Positions 9,676 through 19,208 of a DNA stretch of 64,000 bases are shown one piece after another. A model generated the notes under the pieces. It did no database searches and was not told the DNA's origin. It was given only the letters and a program-made list of their open reading frames with translations. Within the stretch, counting starts at the first letter, position 1. Each line of letters opens with the position of its first letter. The DNA comes from Pedobacter cryoconitis. GTDB lineage: Bacteria > Bacteroidota > Bacteroidia > Sphingobacteriales > Sphingobacteriaceae. The stretch lies in the NCBI RefSeq assembly GCF_001590605.1, contig NZ_CP014504.1, positions 930,001 to 994,000 of the forward strand. The letters are read 5' to 3'. A program made the position numbers and the translations under genes.

Positions 9676-9849
9676 ATGGCTGCGTTAGTTAAATAGAAAT
9701 ATTTATAATATTAGTTTTAAATTGTTATTTGTTGATATGAAGGTGTTTGTGGAATATAAAATGGATCTTTTTTTTGCTCTAATTATTGACTTTTTTACTG
9801 CATTAGTCCGTCCGCAGGTATTTTTTTTGAAATTTGTTCTTATATAATT

Positions 9850-12432
9850 ATGAAACCACACCTAAAAAAAATCATACTGATCTGTGCTTTGGTAATGCCA
9901 TTTTTTGCATTTAAAGCTGCAGCTCAGCAAACTGTGCCTGCTTCACGTACTGTGATCACAGGTACTGTGTCTGATGCAACAGATAAAGATCCTGTTCCTT
10001 ATGCTACTGTGCTCTTTAAGGGGACAGGGATCATCACTAAAACGGATGTGGATGGTAAGTATACCATTTCAACCAGTGAAGCGCATACGCAGTTGCAGAT
10101 TAGTTATGTAGGCTATAAGACATCTTATGTGACTGTTAAACCAGGGGAAACGCAAGTGGTTAATGTAAAACTGCAGTCTGAATCTCAAAAATTGACGGAG
10201 GTTGTGATCAGTTCTAACAAAAGGCCTGCTTACAGAAATAAGAATAATCCAGCAGTGGAGCTGATTAGAAAAGTAATTGAAAATAAGGCTAAGAATCAGA
10301 ATAAGAACTACGATCACGTAGAATATCAGCAATATGAGCAAATGCTGTTTTCTCTAAGTAATCTGTCTGAAAAATTCCAGAACAAACGTATTTTCAAAAA
10401 CTACCAGTTCCTTTTTGAAAAACAGGATTCTACAAAGATTGGTGGTAAGCTGACACTTCCTGTTTTTATGGAAGAAAAGGTGTCACAGGTTTACCTGCAG
10501 AAGTCTCCGGATAAGAAAAAGACGATTATTACGGGTGATAAGCATGTGAATTATGACAGTAAATTCATTGACACCGAGGGTCTGAGTAAGTATTTCGAAA
10601 GGATGTATGCGGACATTAATATTTATGACAGTAATATTTCTATAGTGAGTAACCAGTTTTTGAGTCCGATCGCTGACTCGGCACCTACTTTCTATAAGTT
10701 TTTTATTACTGATACGATTAAAACGCATAGTCCTCAGCTGATTGAGCTTTCTTTTATTCCAAGGAACAATTCGGATCTTTTGTTTGAAGGTAAGATCTAC
10801 ATCACAATGGACGGTAATTATGCTGTTCAGGATGCATTCCTGACCGTGAATAAAAATATCAACCTTAACTTTGTCAGAGCATTGGAGGCTAAGCTTGATT
10901 TTGATAAAAATCCGGATGGCAGATATCATTTGTCTAAGACAAATCTGATTATCGATTTTGGTATCAATAAGAATAAGGGCGGAGGTTTTACAGGGCAACG
11001 TACAGTCAAGTTTAACAATTACAAGATCAATAACCCTCAACCGGACTCTGTTTACAGAGGTGCAGCTTTAGTGGTTAATGCACAGGCTGGATTACGTTCA
11101 GAACAGTTCTGGGATAGTCAGAGACAAAATGATACTTTAGTAGGTGCCAATCTGAAAATCTATAAGAATATTGATACTTTACAAACGATCCCATCCTTTA
11201 AAAGGACGATGGATATTGTAACCTTGTTCTTTGCCGGCTATAAAGATTTCGGGCCATTTGAAATGGGACCAGTCAATACTTTTTACAGTTTCAACAGTGT
11301 AGAGGGCTTCCGTTTACGTCTGGGTGGCCGTACCACTCCTGCATTAAGTAAAAGAATCTATTTTGAGACTTATGGAGCCTATGGTTTTAAAGATGAAAAG
11401 TGGAAGTATTTCCTGAGTGGTACTTATTCTATAAACAATAAGTCAATTTATGCATTCCCGCAGAACTTTGTTCGTGCAAGTTTCCAGAGGGATACCAAAA
11501 TTCCCGGACAGGAACTTCAGTTTGTACAGGAAGATAACTTCCTGCTCTCGTTCAAACGCGGGGAAAATAATATGATGACTTATAATGATATTTATAAGAT
11601 TGATTATACCAAGGAATTTGAAAACCATTTTTCTTATGGTTTGAGTTTCCGTAAATGGACACAAAAACCAGCAGGATCATTAGGCTTTTATAGCTTTAAT
11701 GCTGACAATATGGTTACACCTATTGATAAAATCAATACGACTGAGCTGACTGTAAATTTACGTTATGCGCCTTATGAGAAATTTTACCAGGGAAAAGTAT
11801 ACAGGACACCAATTATTGATAAATACCCTATTTTCAATCTGCGCTATACCGCAGGCTTGAAAGGCGTATTGGGTGGTCAGTACAACTATCACAATTTCAT
11901 GGCCAGTATTGATAAGAGATTCTATCTGTCGCAATTTGGCTATACGGATGTGACTGTAGAGGGCGGGTACATTCTTGGAAAGGTCCCTTTTCCTTTATTG
12001 ACTATCCACAGGGCCAACCAGACCTATGCTTATCAATTGATGTCATACAATTTAATGAACTTCCTTGAATTTGTCAGTGATCATTATGCAAGTATCATGA
12101 TCGATCATAATTTCAATGGTTTCTTCTTTAATAAAATACCGTTGCTTAAAAAGTTGAAATTCAGAGAGCTGGTTTCATTCAAAGCATTGTATGGCGGATT
12201 AAGGAATGAAAACAATCCAAACACAAATCCATCACTGTTCCAGTTCCCTAAAAATGAGCAGGGCGTATCGACAACGAATGCATTAAGCAGCACTCCTTAT
12301 ATTGAGGGAAGTGTAGGGGTAGGTAATATCTTTAAATTACTACGTGTGGATATGGTGAGAAGATTTAATTACCTGGATAATCCGGGCGTATCAGAGTGGG
12401 GTATCCGTGCGAGAGTTAAATTCGATTTTTAG
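9850..12432 (+). CDS. DUF5686 outer-membrane protein with carboxypeptidase-regulatory-like domain
   Basis: The 860-residue protein has a Sec signal (residues 1-25, ending AAAQ), then a CarboxypepD_reg-like beta sandwich (about 35-115, ITGTVSDATDKDPVPYATVL and GKYTISTSEAHTQLQISYVGY), then the long DUF5686 region. The last 450 residues are rich in aromatic strands, and the C-terminus ends RVKFDF as in outer-membrane barrels. The function of DUF5686 is unknown. It lies 175 bases downstream of the SDR and 27 bases upstream of the DUF4833 gene, inside the sphingolipid locus; a role in placing or modifying lipid at the outer membrane is possible. A paralog is at 44665-47226. Confidence 0.88.
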   Translation: MKPHLKKIILICALVMPFFAFKAAAQQTVPASRTVITGTVSDATDKDPVPYATVLFKGTGIITKTDVDGKYTISTSEAHTQLQISYVGYKTSYVTVKPGETQVVNVKLQSESQKLTEVVISSNKRPAYRNKNNPAVELIRKVIENKAKNQNKNYDHVEYQQYEQMLFSLSNLSEKFQNKRIFKNYQFLFEKQDSTKIGGKLTLPVFMEEKVSQVYLQKSPDKKKTIITGDKHVNYDSKFIDTEGLSKYFERMYADINIYDSNISIVSNQFLSPIADSAPTFYKFFITDTIKTHSPQLIELSFIPRNNSDLLFEGKIYITMDGNYAVQDAFLTVNKNINLNFVRALEAKLDFDKNPDGRYHLSKTNLIIDFGINKNKGGGFTGQRTVKFNNYKINNPQPDSVYRGAALVVNAQAGLRSEQFWDSQRQNDTLVGANLKIYKNIDTLQTIPSFKRTMDIVTLFFAGYKDFGPFEMGPVNTFYSFNSVEGFRLRLGGRTTPALSKRIYFETYGAYGFKDEKWKYFLSGTYSINNKSIYAFPQNFVRASFQRDTKIPGQELQFVQEDNFLLSFKRGENNMMTYNDIYKIDYTKEFENHFSYGLSFRKWTQKPAGSLGFYSFNADNMVTPIDKINTTELTVNLRYAPYEKFYQGKVYRTPIIDKYPIFNLRYTAGLKGVLGGQYNYHNFMASIDKRFYLSQFGYTDVTVEGGYILGKVPFPLLTIHRANQTYAYQLMSYNLMNFLEFVSDHYASIMIDHNFNGFFFNKIPLLKKLKFRELVSFKALYGGLRNENNPNTNPSLFQFPKNEQGVSTTNALSSTPYIEGSVGVGNIFKLLRVDMVRRFNYLDNPGVSEWGIRARVKFDF

Positions 12433-12459
12433 AAAAAGAAATAGTCAAATATATTTACC

Positions 12460-13032
12460 ATGAGAACATTATCGTTCCGTTTGTTTTTTCTGTCAGCAGC
12501 AATAGCTTTAGGTAGCTTTGCCACTGCTTTCTCACAAACTCAGGATCAAAGTAACCCCTCGCCGCTGAAGTTTCCGGTACCCAGGGGAATTAGCAATCAG
12601 CTGTTCTACTTGCAGCGGGACCCGAACACCAATACGATTATCTGTGAATTAAATGCTGATGTCAAAGGACAGGTCAATAAAGATGAACCAATTCTTGTAT
12701 ACTGGATCCGCTATGATGAAAATGGGGAGAAAAAAGAATTGGGTTACGTTCAGCGCAAATTTGCTTATGGTATAAGTGCCAAAGCAATTGGTAAAGATCA
12801 GTATGAATTACGTTTTGTTTCTCATAAGAAATTACCAATGTACCTGGTGAAATCTGAGGAAGATAAAAAATATCATGTTTATGTGACAGTGAATAATAAG
12901 AAAATCCAAATAGAACGCATATTTTTGCGGATAGAAGGTGGATCGTTCTGGTTACCTAATGTGAAGTACGTCGAGATCAAAGGTGTAAATACTTCCAATA
13001 ATGCGGTTATTACTGAACGAATCAAAATTTAA
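12460..13032 (+). CDS. DUF4833 secreted protein
   Basis: The 190-residue protein has a signal peptide (about 1-25, ATAFSQ) and a compact beta-rich domain beginning FPVPRGISNQLFYLQRDPNT, which is the DUF4833 signature region; I also see VYWIRYDENGEKKELGYVQ. The function is unknown. It sits 27 bases after the DUF5686 gene and 24 bases before the hydroxylase gene, so the three are surely co-transcribed. In this setting it may be a periplasmic companion of the sphingolipid modification or transport step. Assignment to DUF4833 is from recognition of the N-terminal block, without a search. Confidence 0.75.
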   Translation: MRTLSFRLFFLSAAIALGSFATAFSQTQDQSNPSPLKFPVPRGISNQLFYLQRDPNTNTIICELNADVKGQVNKDEPILVYWIRYDENGEKKELGYVQRKFAYGISAKAIGKDQYELRFVSHKKLPMYLVKSEEDKKYHVYVTVNNKKIQIERIFLRIEGGSFWLPNVKYVEIKGVNTSNNAVITERIKI

Positions 13033-13056
13033 AATAATACCCTTAATTATATTGCT

Positions 13057-13686
13057 ATGAAGAAAAATTTTATTTCGAATTCTTCTGATTCTATCAGGAT
13101 GTTCAAAAGTGGATTTTTAGAGAGCTTGTCCAAAGTTCATTTTTACGTACCCCTGATTGTTTATATTCCGGTTATTGGTTATCTGTGCTGGCTTGCTTTT
13201 ACTGACGTACATATGAATTTCTTCAGCTTTATTGGATGGGGGGCGCTGGGATTATTTATCTGGACTATTGCTGAATATATTCTGCACCGTTATATTTTTC
13301 ATTTTTACCCCAAATCCAATATAGGGAAGAGAATACATTTTATTTTTCATGGTGTTCATCATGATTATCCAAATGACGCCAAACGGTTGGTAATGCCTCC
13401 AACAGCGAGTATCCCTATGGCGTTGGGACTTTATTTCTTGTTTTTATACCTGCTTCCTGCGGGGACTATATACGCCTTCTTTACAGGCTTCTTAGTTGGA
13501 TACCTGGTCTATGATATGGCGCATTATGCCTTGCACCATGCTAACTTTAAAAATCCTTTCTGGAAGAAGTTGAAACAGCACCATATGCTGCATCATTATT
13601 CTGATTCAACTAAAGGGTATGGAGTGAGTTCAGCATTGTGGGATAAAGTTTTAGGTTCAGACTTTGATAAAAAGGTAAATACTTAA
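13057..13686 (+). CDS. Fatty-acid hydroxylase / sterol desaturase superfamily protein, candidate ceramide fatty-acid 2-hydroxylase
   Basis: This 209-residue di-iron membrane enzyme has about four helices and the full histidine set: HRYIFH (77-82), H94 with HGVHH (98-102), HYALHH (156-161) and HHMLHH (175-180). Superfamily members hydroxylate or desaturate lipids. The length and His spacing resemble the FA2H/Scs7 ceramide hydroxylase group. It closes the operon started by spt and is followed by a strong terminator, so hydroxylation of the sphingolipid acyl chain is the likely job. Carotenoid hydroxylase-like activity is the main alternative. Confidence 0.88.
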   Translation: MKKNFISNSSDSIRMFKSGFLESLSKVHFYVPLIVYIPVIGYLCWLAFTDVHMNFFSFIGWGALGLFIWTIAEYILHRYIFHFYPKSNIGKRIHFIFHGVHHDYPNDAKRLVMPPTASIPMALGLYFLFLYLLPAGTIYAFFTGFLVGYLVYDMAHYALHHANFKNPFWKKLKQHHMLHHYSDSTKGYGVSSALWDKVLGSDFDKKVNT

Positions 13687-13714
13687 TATAAGGTCGTTCA
13701 AAAGACGGACTTGC

Positions 13715-13752
13715 AAAAAACCTTCTGATATTTTATCGGGAGGTTTTTTTTT
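13715..13752 (+). terminator. Rho-independent terminator of the sphingolipid operon
   Basis: A 15-bp stem (AAAAAACCTTCTGAT with ATCGGGAGGTTTTTT, two wobble pairs) and loop ATTTT are followed by a T-run. Confidence 0.9.
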
Positions 13753-13888
13753 GAAGCGCTGTTGTGAATAAGTTTCTTTTGTGGTCATTTAATGTAATTT
13801 TAATTGATGAATATATAACTGATGTTTAAATGAATTTCATTTATGTATTGCTATATTGGACTTTTAGTTACCTGTTCCTGTTTGATTT

Positions 13889-16285
13889 ATGTTGAGATGG
13901 TATTTTTTGATGTTCCTGCTTTTTTTACTGCTGTCAACGCTCAGGTCAGCTGCCCAGGTTGCTAAAACAGATTCAAGTGGCGTGAATTTAAAGGAAGTCA
14001 ATATTGTCCGTAAGCGGCAGCCAGTTGTAATCAAAAAAGATACTATTGAATATGATGCGGCATATTATGGCGTGGATTCCAGTTTAATGGTCGAAGAATT
14101 GCTTAAACGTTTGCCCAATATGGAAATAGGGCAGGATGGTAGTTTAAGGTACGAAAATAAGGAAGTTTATAAATTAAGAGTGAATGGGAAGGACTTCTTT
14201 ACCGGAGATGTAAAGGAGTTTATCCGCAGGCTTCCTGTGGGAATAGTTTCCAAAATTCAGCTAATCGAAGATTATGGTGACCATGCTGCTTTTACAGGGA
14301 TCAGGACAAAGAGTCCGCAGAAGATGATCAATATTGTGACCAAAAACGGTATAAACAGCGGTAAATTCGGAGTTGCCGGGTTGAGTGCTGGTAATAATTC
14401 AAAAGCAGGACTGGATGCAAGCGGAAACTATTGGCTGGATGACAAGCAGATTTCTTTAAACACCAATTTAAACTATGCAAAGAATGCACTTGGTGTAGAC
14501 AATTCAAGTAGTTTTAATACAGTGTATAATGACAAATTCAGTGATAAAGTTAAAATTACCTCAAATTACAGGTTTGATCAAAGAGGTAATAATTCCAATA
14601 ACAGTTCGTTTATAAAAACTATTGCCCCATCGGGTGAGATTCTCAATTCCAGTACTGCTAAATCCGAAAATAAAACACAACAGCACCTGGTTAATTCATC
14701 GTTGATTTATAATCCTGCCGAAGAAACAGAAATAAGGATTTCTCCATCTTTATCTTTTTCTGATTCGCACCTAAATATGGATAGAGTGAGTAGTCAAACA
14801 GGGATAATTAATCAGGATTTGAGTTCAAATGCCAGAGTTGCAAATCATTCCAGTTCTTATCAGGCTGATTTTTCTATTGATCATCGTTTTAAAAAGGAAG
14901 GCAGGTCTTTGTCTTTCCAGGGATCGGTTCAAAGAGATCAGGGCAAACAAGGAAGTCAAACATTGAATACGATGCGGGATTATCTTTTTCCCGGAGATAC
15001 GGGAAGAGATTCGGTTATCAATTTATTGATTAATGAAAATTCAGTAGAGAATAAAAAGGGGTTTAGTCTAGATTTTCGGGAACCTTTAAGTGAACATAGC
15101 AGTTTACAGTTCAATTTTTCAACTGAATTGTCAAAGCTTAGCTCAGATTTCAAAACGGGAAAAATTGATGCTGATCAAAAGATAACCAATTCAGACTCCC
15201 TGAGCAATCATAGTCTGGTCAGGACAAATACTCAGATTTATAGTTTGAGTTATAACTTTTCCGGTGAGAAGATGGATTTTGTGGCTGGTGTAAATTTAAA
15301 CCGGAACCTGTTGGAAAATCAACAGGAGAAAATAGCGGAGACCCGGTTTACTAAAGTTAACCAGGTTTATCCGGCAGCCAGTTTTAACTACTTATTTAAC
15401 AGCAGGAATTCTATTAAATTTACCTATACCGGGCAGGGTACGTCTCCCTCTATATTGCAATTACAGCTCAATACGGATGATTCAGATATTCAGAACAGAA
15501 TAGTAGGTAATCCAGCTTTAAAACCTTCATTTAATCATACCAATGAGCTTGTTTTTCGAAATCAAGCTAAAAATGGCCGGTCTTTTCTGTTATCCGTAAA
15601 TTATACAATCAGAAGGAATATGATCAGTTTAAACAAAACACTTTTTACAGATTCTTCTGGTTTGATCAAACAGCAGACCAGCTATGTTAATTTAAATGGC
15701 TCTTATTCAGTTGCACCATACTATTCTTATACTATTCCGTTGAAATTAGCCGGTTTACCGGTTCGTATAGCTGTGAATGGGCAAGTAGCCTACAATAACT
15801 TAGTGACGCTCACTGATGGGCAAATTAACCGGAATAAAGTCCTTACAATTTCTCAATCCGTAAGCGGCAATATAGATGCGCAGCAATTCAATGTACAGGC
15901 AGCTGCTATGTTGACCAATACTTCCAACCAATTCGCTATGCTGCCTGATCAAAACCTGAATATCCGGACGTTCCAGTTTAACCTGTCCGGAGCACTGACT
16001 TTTGGGCAGTATAAAGCAATTGCCAATGCCTTGAAAAGAATCAATTCTGGTTATACAAATATGCTGGCCGGAAATCCCCTGATCATTAACCTGAGTTTAG
16101 AGCGAAAGTTGTTTTCGAATAAAAAAGGTACAATCGGTTTGCAAATTTCTGATTTACTGAATCAAAATAATAATGCGATGAGGTCTTTCGCAGGTAATTC
16201 AACAATTGATGAGAAATCAGTAATTGTTACGCGTTATTTTATCTTTTCATTACATTATAGTCTGAATAAATTTGCTAAGAAGTAA
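13889..16285 (+). CDS. TonB-receptor-like outer-membrane beta-barrel protein
   Basis: The 798-residue protein has a signal peptide (1-22, ending SAAQ) and a short plug-like region (about 25-150: DTIEYDAAYY, LLKRLPNMEIGQDGSLRYEN and KLRVNGKDFF). About 600 residues of Asn/Ser-rich amphipathic strands (OMP_b-brl_3 type) follow. It lacks the N-terminal CarboxypepD_reg domain and a clear TonB box, unlike SusC. The start at 13889 precedes a long hydrophobic segment and is preferred. No SusD partner is present. It is monocistronic by spacing and the substrate is unknown. Confidence 0.8.
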   Translation: MLRWYFLMFLLFLLLSTLRSAAQVAKTDSSGVNLKEVNIVRKRQPVVIKKDTIEYDAAYYGVDSSLMVEELLKRLPNMEIGQDGSLRYENKEVYKLRVNGKDFFTGDVKEFIRRLPVGIVSKIQLIEDYGDHAAFTGIRTKSPQKMINIVTKNGINSGKFGVAGLSAGNNSKAGLDASGNYWLDDKQISLNTNLNYAKNALGVDNSSSFNTVYNDKFSDKVKITSNYRFDQRGNNSNNSSFIKTIAPSGEILNSSTAKSENKTQQHLVNSSLIYNPAEETEIRISPSLSFSDSHLNMDRVSSQTGIINQDLSSNARVANHSSSYQADFSIDHRFKKEGRSLSFQGSVQRDQGKQGSQTLNTMRDYLFPGDTGRDSVINLLINENSVENKKGFSLDFREPLSEHSSLQFNFSTELSKLSSDFKTGKIDADQKITNSDSLSNHSLVRTNTQIYSLSYNFSGEKMDFVAGVNLNRNLLENQQEKIAETRFTKVNQVYPAASFNYLFNSRNSIKFTYTGQGTSPSILQLQLNTDDSDIQNRIVGNPALKPSFNHTNELVFRNQAKNGRSFLLSVNYTIRRNMISLNKTLFTDSSGLIKQQTSYVNLNGSYSVAPYYSYTIPLKLAGLPVRIAVNGQVAYNNLVTLTDGQINRNKVLTISQSVSGNIDAQQFNVQAAAMLTNTSNQFAMLPDQNLNIRTFQFNLSGALTFGQYKAIANALKRINSGYTNMLAGNPLIINLSLERKLFSNKKGTIGLQISDLLNQNNNAMRSFAGNSTIDEKSVIVTRYFIFSLHYSLNKFAKK

Positions 16286-16445
16286 TTGTTAAAGGTTATT
16301 TATTTTCATTTTTGTGTTTTTAATGTAAATAAAAATTTCTTTTTAAATATTTTAATTTGATTTTAAGTTTGTATTTTGTAATCTTAAGTTGTTTTTGAAG
16401 CTCGGCTTCAGGGACTCAAATTATTTTAAACTAAAATCAGACCAA

Positions 16446-16943
16446 ATGAAAAAAATCTTATTTATTTTTACCGCAGTGCTGTGTGTGACACTTTTTAGCC
16501 GTTCAGCTAAGGCTCAGGGTAATTACAGTATCGTTCTTTTTGAAGAAAATTATGAAACTACAAGTGATCTTTATACGAGTGGGACCTTTGGTAGTGGCCC
16601 AACGGTTAGAAAGGATAAAAATTCTTATTTCAATGCAGGAATCGGATACCGTGCTAATTTGAAGAAGTACAAGGTTTATGAATTTGTAACCAATTCATCT
16701 TCTTTGAATGACAGGGCAAGATCTGCTAAAATTTATTCAGATGGTCCCATTACATTTACGGTTTATGATAGTCCTGATGCTAAAACAAATGATGATTACA
16801 CAGTTATCCGGGTTAAAACGGCTGCTAATGGTGTTTATATTTCTTCATTTGAGAACAATTATGAAGATGATAATTTAAAGGTCACTTATTATCGTAAAAA
16901 TGGTCTGGATGGAAAAGTATCTTCACTGATTATCACGCAATAA
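16446..16943 (+). CDS. Secreted beta/gamma-crystallin-like protein, copy 1
   Basis: The ATG at 16446 gives a clean signal peptide (MKKILFIFTAVLCVTLFSRS, then AKAQ); a longer frame opens further upstream but lacks a signal at its start. The mature 140 residues carry SLNDRARSAKI (86-96), FTVYDSPDAKTNDDYTVI and FENNYEDDNLKVTYYR. The pattern of Tyr-rich strands, an NDR-ARS turn and a second strand set resembles the crystallin Greek-key motif, often Ca-binding and stress-related. The copy at 17457 shares this core. The crystallin call is by pattern; the family could be a Bacteroidota-specific secreted fold. Confidence 0.65.
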   Translation: MKKILFIFTAVLCVTLFSRSAKAQGNYSIVLFEENYETTSDLYTSGTFGSGPTVRKDKNSYFNAGIGYRANLKKYKVYEFVTNSSSLNDRARSAKIYSDGPITFTVYDSPDAKTNDDYTVIRVKTAANGVYISSFENNYEDDNLKVTYYRKNGLDGKVSSLIITQ

Positions 16944-16962
16944 TATAAGTAGTCAGTTTGTT

Positions 16963-17033
16963 AAATATCGCTGCTGTGATGAGGCTGTATCATAAATTAT
17001 GATCAGCTTCATCACAGCAGCGATATTTTTTTT
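16963..17033 (+). terminator. Long-stem terminator after crystallin-like copy 1
   Basis: AAATATCGCTGCTGTGATGA pairs with TCATCACAGCAGCGATATTT. The stem continues inward with GCTG/CAGC and encloses a second perfect small hairpin (ATCATAAATTATGAT). An eight-T run follows. Total arms are about 25 bp, unusually long for a simple terminator. Confidence 0.85.
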
Positions 17034-17456
17034 GCCTGGCTGTTTGATAAGATTACAGTTAAAATTATACCTGATTTGTCTATTGGTTTTAACTGGCATC
17101 TTATATGTGGTTTTAAATGGTATTTTGCACCTGATGAGATTGGCATAAGTTAACTTATGGTTATTAATATACATTTATATGTTATTTAATAACGGCTTTT
17201 TTTGCCTACCCAGTTATTTATCCTGTTGTTCTCTGACGGGGTGTATTTATTTAATTTGTTTTTATATGGTGTTTTAAATTAATTTAATGTTAATTAATAT
17301 TAATAAATATGCTTTTTAGCTGATTGAAATATGTTTTTATTATTTATTAATATTTTTTAATAAAATTAATTGTTGTTTTTAATTATTTAATGTAATTTTA
17401 AATTACTTAAAACATATGTTTTATAATTCATTATTTAATTACTAATAAAAAGAGAA
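17034..17456. other. AT-rich intergenic region without a supported gene
   Basis: Between the terminator and crystallin-like copy 2 the sequence is extremely AT-rich (long TTAATTAAT and TTTTTAATA tracts), with no convincing ORF on either strand. It probably holds the promoter and a long leader of the 17457 gene. The leader ends in AAAAAGAGAA just before the ATG. A bent or upstream-element function is possible. Confidence 0.5.
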
Positions 17457-17954
17457 ATGAAAATTAAAAAATTATTATTCGTTGCTGTTGCTGTTGTTGG
17501 TGGTACTCTATTTAGTAAAGCTGCAAATGCACAGGCATTTGCTGAAATCCAATTGTATGAAAACAATTTTGGTGATGTTTCTCACCCATGCGGGGTGTTT
17601 GGCTCTATTGCGGCAACTCAGCCAGCTACTGTAAATAATCCTTATTATTCAATAGCGCTTGGTGGTACTGCTAACCTGAAGAATTTTCTGCTTCATCCTA
17701 CTGCTTCATTTACGTCGATAAATGACAGAGCTAGATCTGGAAAACTTTCCGGTACTGCTGGAAGAAGTGTTACTGTTTTTGATAGTCCTGATGGAAAAAC
17801 AAACGATGATTACACTGTAATTGAATTCAAAACTACTGTAACTGGTTATTACCTGGATACTTTTGAGAAAAATTATGAAGATAGTAATGTGAAAGTTACT
17901 TATGTACGTAAAAATGGTTTGGATGGAAAAGTTTCTGCTATCCGTATCCAATAG
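17457..17954 (+). CDS. Secreted beta/gamma-crystallin-like protein, copy 2
   Basis: This 165-residue protein has a signal peptide ending AANAQA (about residue 26). It shares with copy 1 the blocks NDRARSGKL, TVFDSPDGKTNDDYTVI, FEKNYEDSNVKVTYVRKNGLD and GKVSAIRIQ, at the same distance from the C-terminus. The N-terminal half (AEIQLYENNFGDVSHPCGVF) diverges more and has the LYENNFG strand typical of crystallin-type Greek keys. It is a tandem paralog separated from copy 1 by a terminator and a very AT-rich promoter region, so it is expressed on its own. Extracellular or periplasmic location is likely; function is unknown. Confidence 0.65.
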   Translation: MKIKKLLFVAVAVVGGTLFSKAANAQAFAEIQLYENNFGDVSHPCGVFGSIAATQPATVNNPYYSIALGGTANLKNFLLHPTASFTSINDRARSGKLSGTAGRSVTVFDSPDGKTNDDYTVIEFKTTVTGYYLDTFEKNYEDSNVKVTYVRKNGLDGKVSAIRIQ

Positions 17955-17986
17955 AAACAGGGATTGATTTCCTGGATATTTTAAAG

Positions 17987-18023
17987 ATGGTTTTCCAGCT
18001 ATAACTGGAAAACCATTTTTTTT
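17987..18023 (+). terminator. Rho-independent terminator after crystallin-like copy 2
   Basis: A perfect 12-bp stem (ATGGTTTTCCAG with CTGGAAAACCAT), loop CTATAA, and seven further Ts. Confidence 0.92.
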
Positions 18024-18084
18024 AACTTTTCTATTCATCGTCCATGAGCCATTAAAGGTTTCATCTGACAGAAATAATAACGCA

Positions 18085-19020
18085 ATGAAAGTAAATATTT
18101 TAGTAGCCCTGTGCTTATTAGCCTGCGGGTGCAAAAAGAGTGTGGAGCCTTCCAGTACTTTAAAGTCTCCATCTGCTGATGTGACCGTAAATGCGGCTGA
18201 TCTTTCAAAAATCAAAGTCATAGTCAGGCTGCATCCTTCAGAGGATTATTTTCCGATGGAACCCCTCGATTTTATAAGAAAATCCCGCTTCAGACATGAA
18301 AGATCTGGTTCTGATGAAGGGTATAATAAAAACTCAAATAAATTTGTCAGAAATAATTCTCATAACAATGAGTATTATGATATTCCTGTAAATGTTATTA
18401 ATGGGTATGGGCTGGAAAGCAGTGGCAGGAACAGAAGGCCAAAAGATGACAATAAAGGAGATTATAATGTGTTCCTTGAGCCCGATGATAATTTGCCGGG
18501 GGATCATGATCCTAATACAAGGGTTTCATCTTTTCTTTATACGCCAGATAATATCAGATTACAATACTGGTTGTTTTATGGGTACAATTATTCTAATGTA
18601 TCGGGGCTGAGTTTTTCTCATCAGGGAGATTGGGAAAGTGTTACACTGAATGTTTTAAATGACAGCATTGAAGGCGCATGGCTGAGTGCTCATGGTGATG
18701 ACAAATATTATGATAAAAGTGCACTTGAAATCAGCGTAACCGATGGGATTCAGACTTTATATATTTATAGTGCAAAAGGAACGCATGCCTTATACAATCA
18801 TCCGGGAAAGTATCATATTCTTAATTCAGACGATGCTTCGGCTGGTGGGTATGAATGGTTAATCACTACTAAAGTTTCTAAGCTGGAAAACCAGTCCTGG
18901 AAGGATTATGCTGGTGCCTGGGGTGAAGTGGGGAGCAGGCAGCTACTACAGGGCCACTTGGTCCATGGTTCAAAAAAATCAAATAAAATCTGTCTTATTA
19001 TTGCCATAATATTTTCTTAA
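18085..19020 (+). CDS. Vps62-like (DUF946-type) lipoprotein
   Basis: This 311-residue protein has a lipobox LLAC (Cys14) with KK two residues on. The core matches the Vps62 family pattern: QYWLFYGYN, HQGDWESVTL, then YSAKGTHALYNHPG and GAWGEVG, in that order and spacing. Such proteins are found in fungi, plants and scattered bacteria; the function is not established. The C-terminal 20 residues (HGSKKSNKICLIIAIIFS) are unusually hydrophobic for the family and follow a run of seven As near 18970, so a frameshift at the end is possible. The gene is flanked by terminators on both sides and appears to be a single unit. Confidence 0.75.
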   Translation: MKVNILVALCLLACGCKKSVEPSSTLKSPSADVTVNAADLSKIKVIVRLHPSEDYFPMEPLDFIRKSRFRHERSGSDEGYNKNSNKFVRNNSHNNEYYDIPVNVINGYGLESSGRNRRPKDDNKGDYNVFLEPDDNLPGDHDPNTRVSSFLYTPDNIRLQYWLFYGYNYSNVSGLSFSHQGDWESVTLNVLNDSIEGAWLSAHGDDKYYDKSALEISVTDGIQTLYIYSAKGTHALYNHPGKYHILNSDDASAGGYEWLITTKVSKLENQSWKDYAGAWGEVGSRQLLQGHLVHGSKKSNKICLIIAIIFS

Positions 19021-19072
19021 CACACCATAATCCTGACTATTTTACTAATTTCGTCTATTAATTTAAATTCTG

Positions 19073-19104
19073 GCGCTTTAAATTTTATTTAAAGCGCTGT
19101 TTTT
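19073..19104 (+). terminator. Rho-independent terminator upstream of the head-group operon
   Basis: A perfect 11-bp stem (GCGCTTTAAAT with ATTTAAAGCGC), a 3-base loop and a T-rich tail. It isolates the next operon from the Vps62-like gene. Confidence 0.88.
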
Positions 19105-19208
19105 GAATTGCATATATTGTAAATGGAAGATTCTTACTATTTGAATTTTTTCGGTTAAATTTACTTTATGCGTCTTAATTTGAAGAAATAAAAAATACGA
19201 TAAGTTTT

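Noticed and set aside
10483..11040. 185-codon antisense frame
   Set aside because: It lies wholly inside the well-supported DUF5686 gene on the other strand and has no recognisable domain or start context.
17706..18221. 171-codon antisense frame
   Set aside because: It crosses the crystallin-like gene, a perfect terminator and the Vps62-like gene, so it is a shadow.
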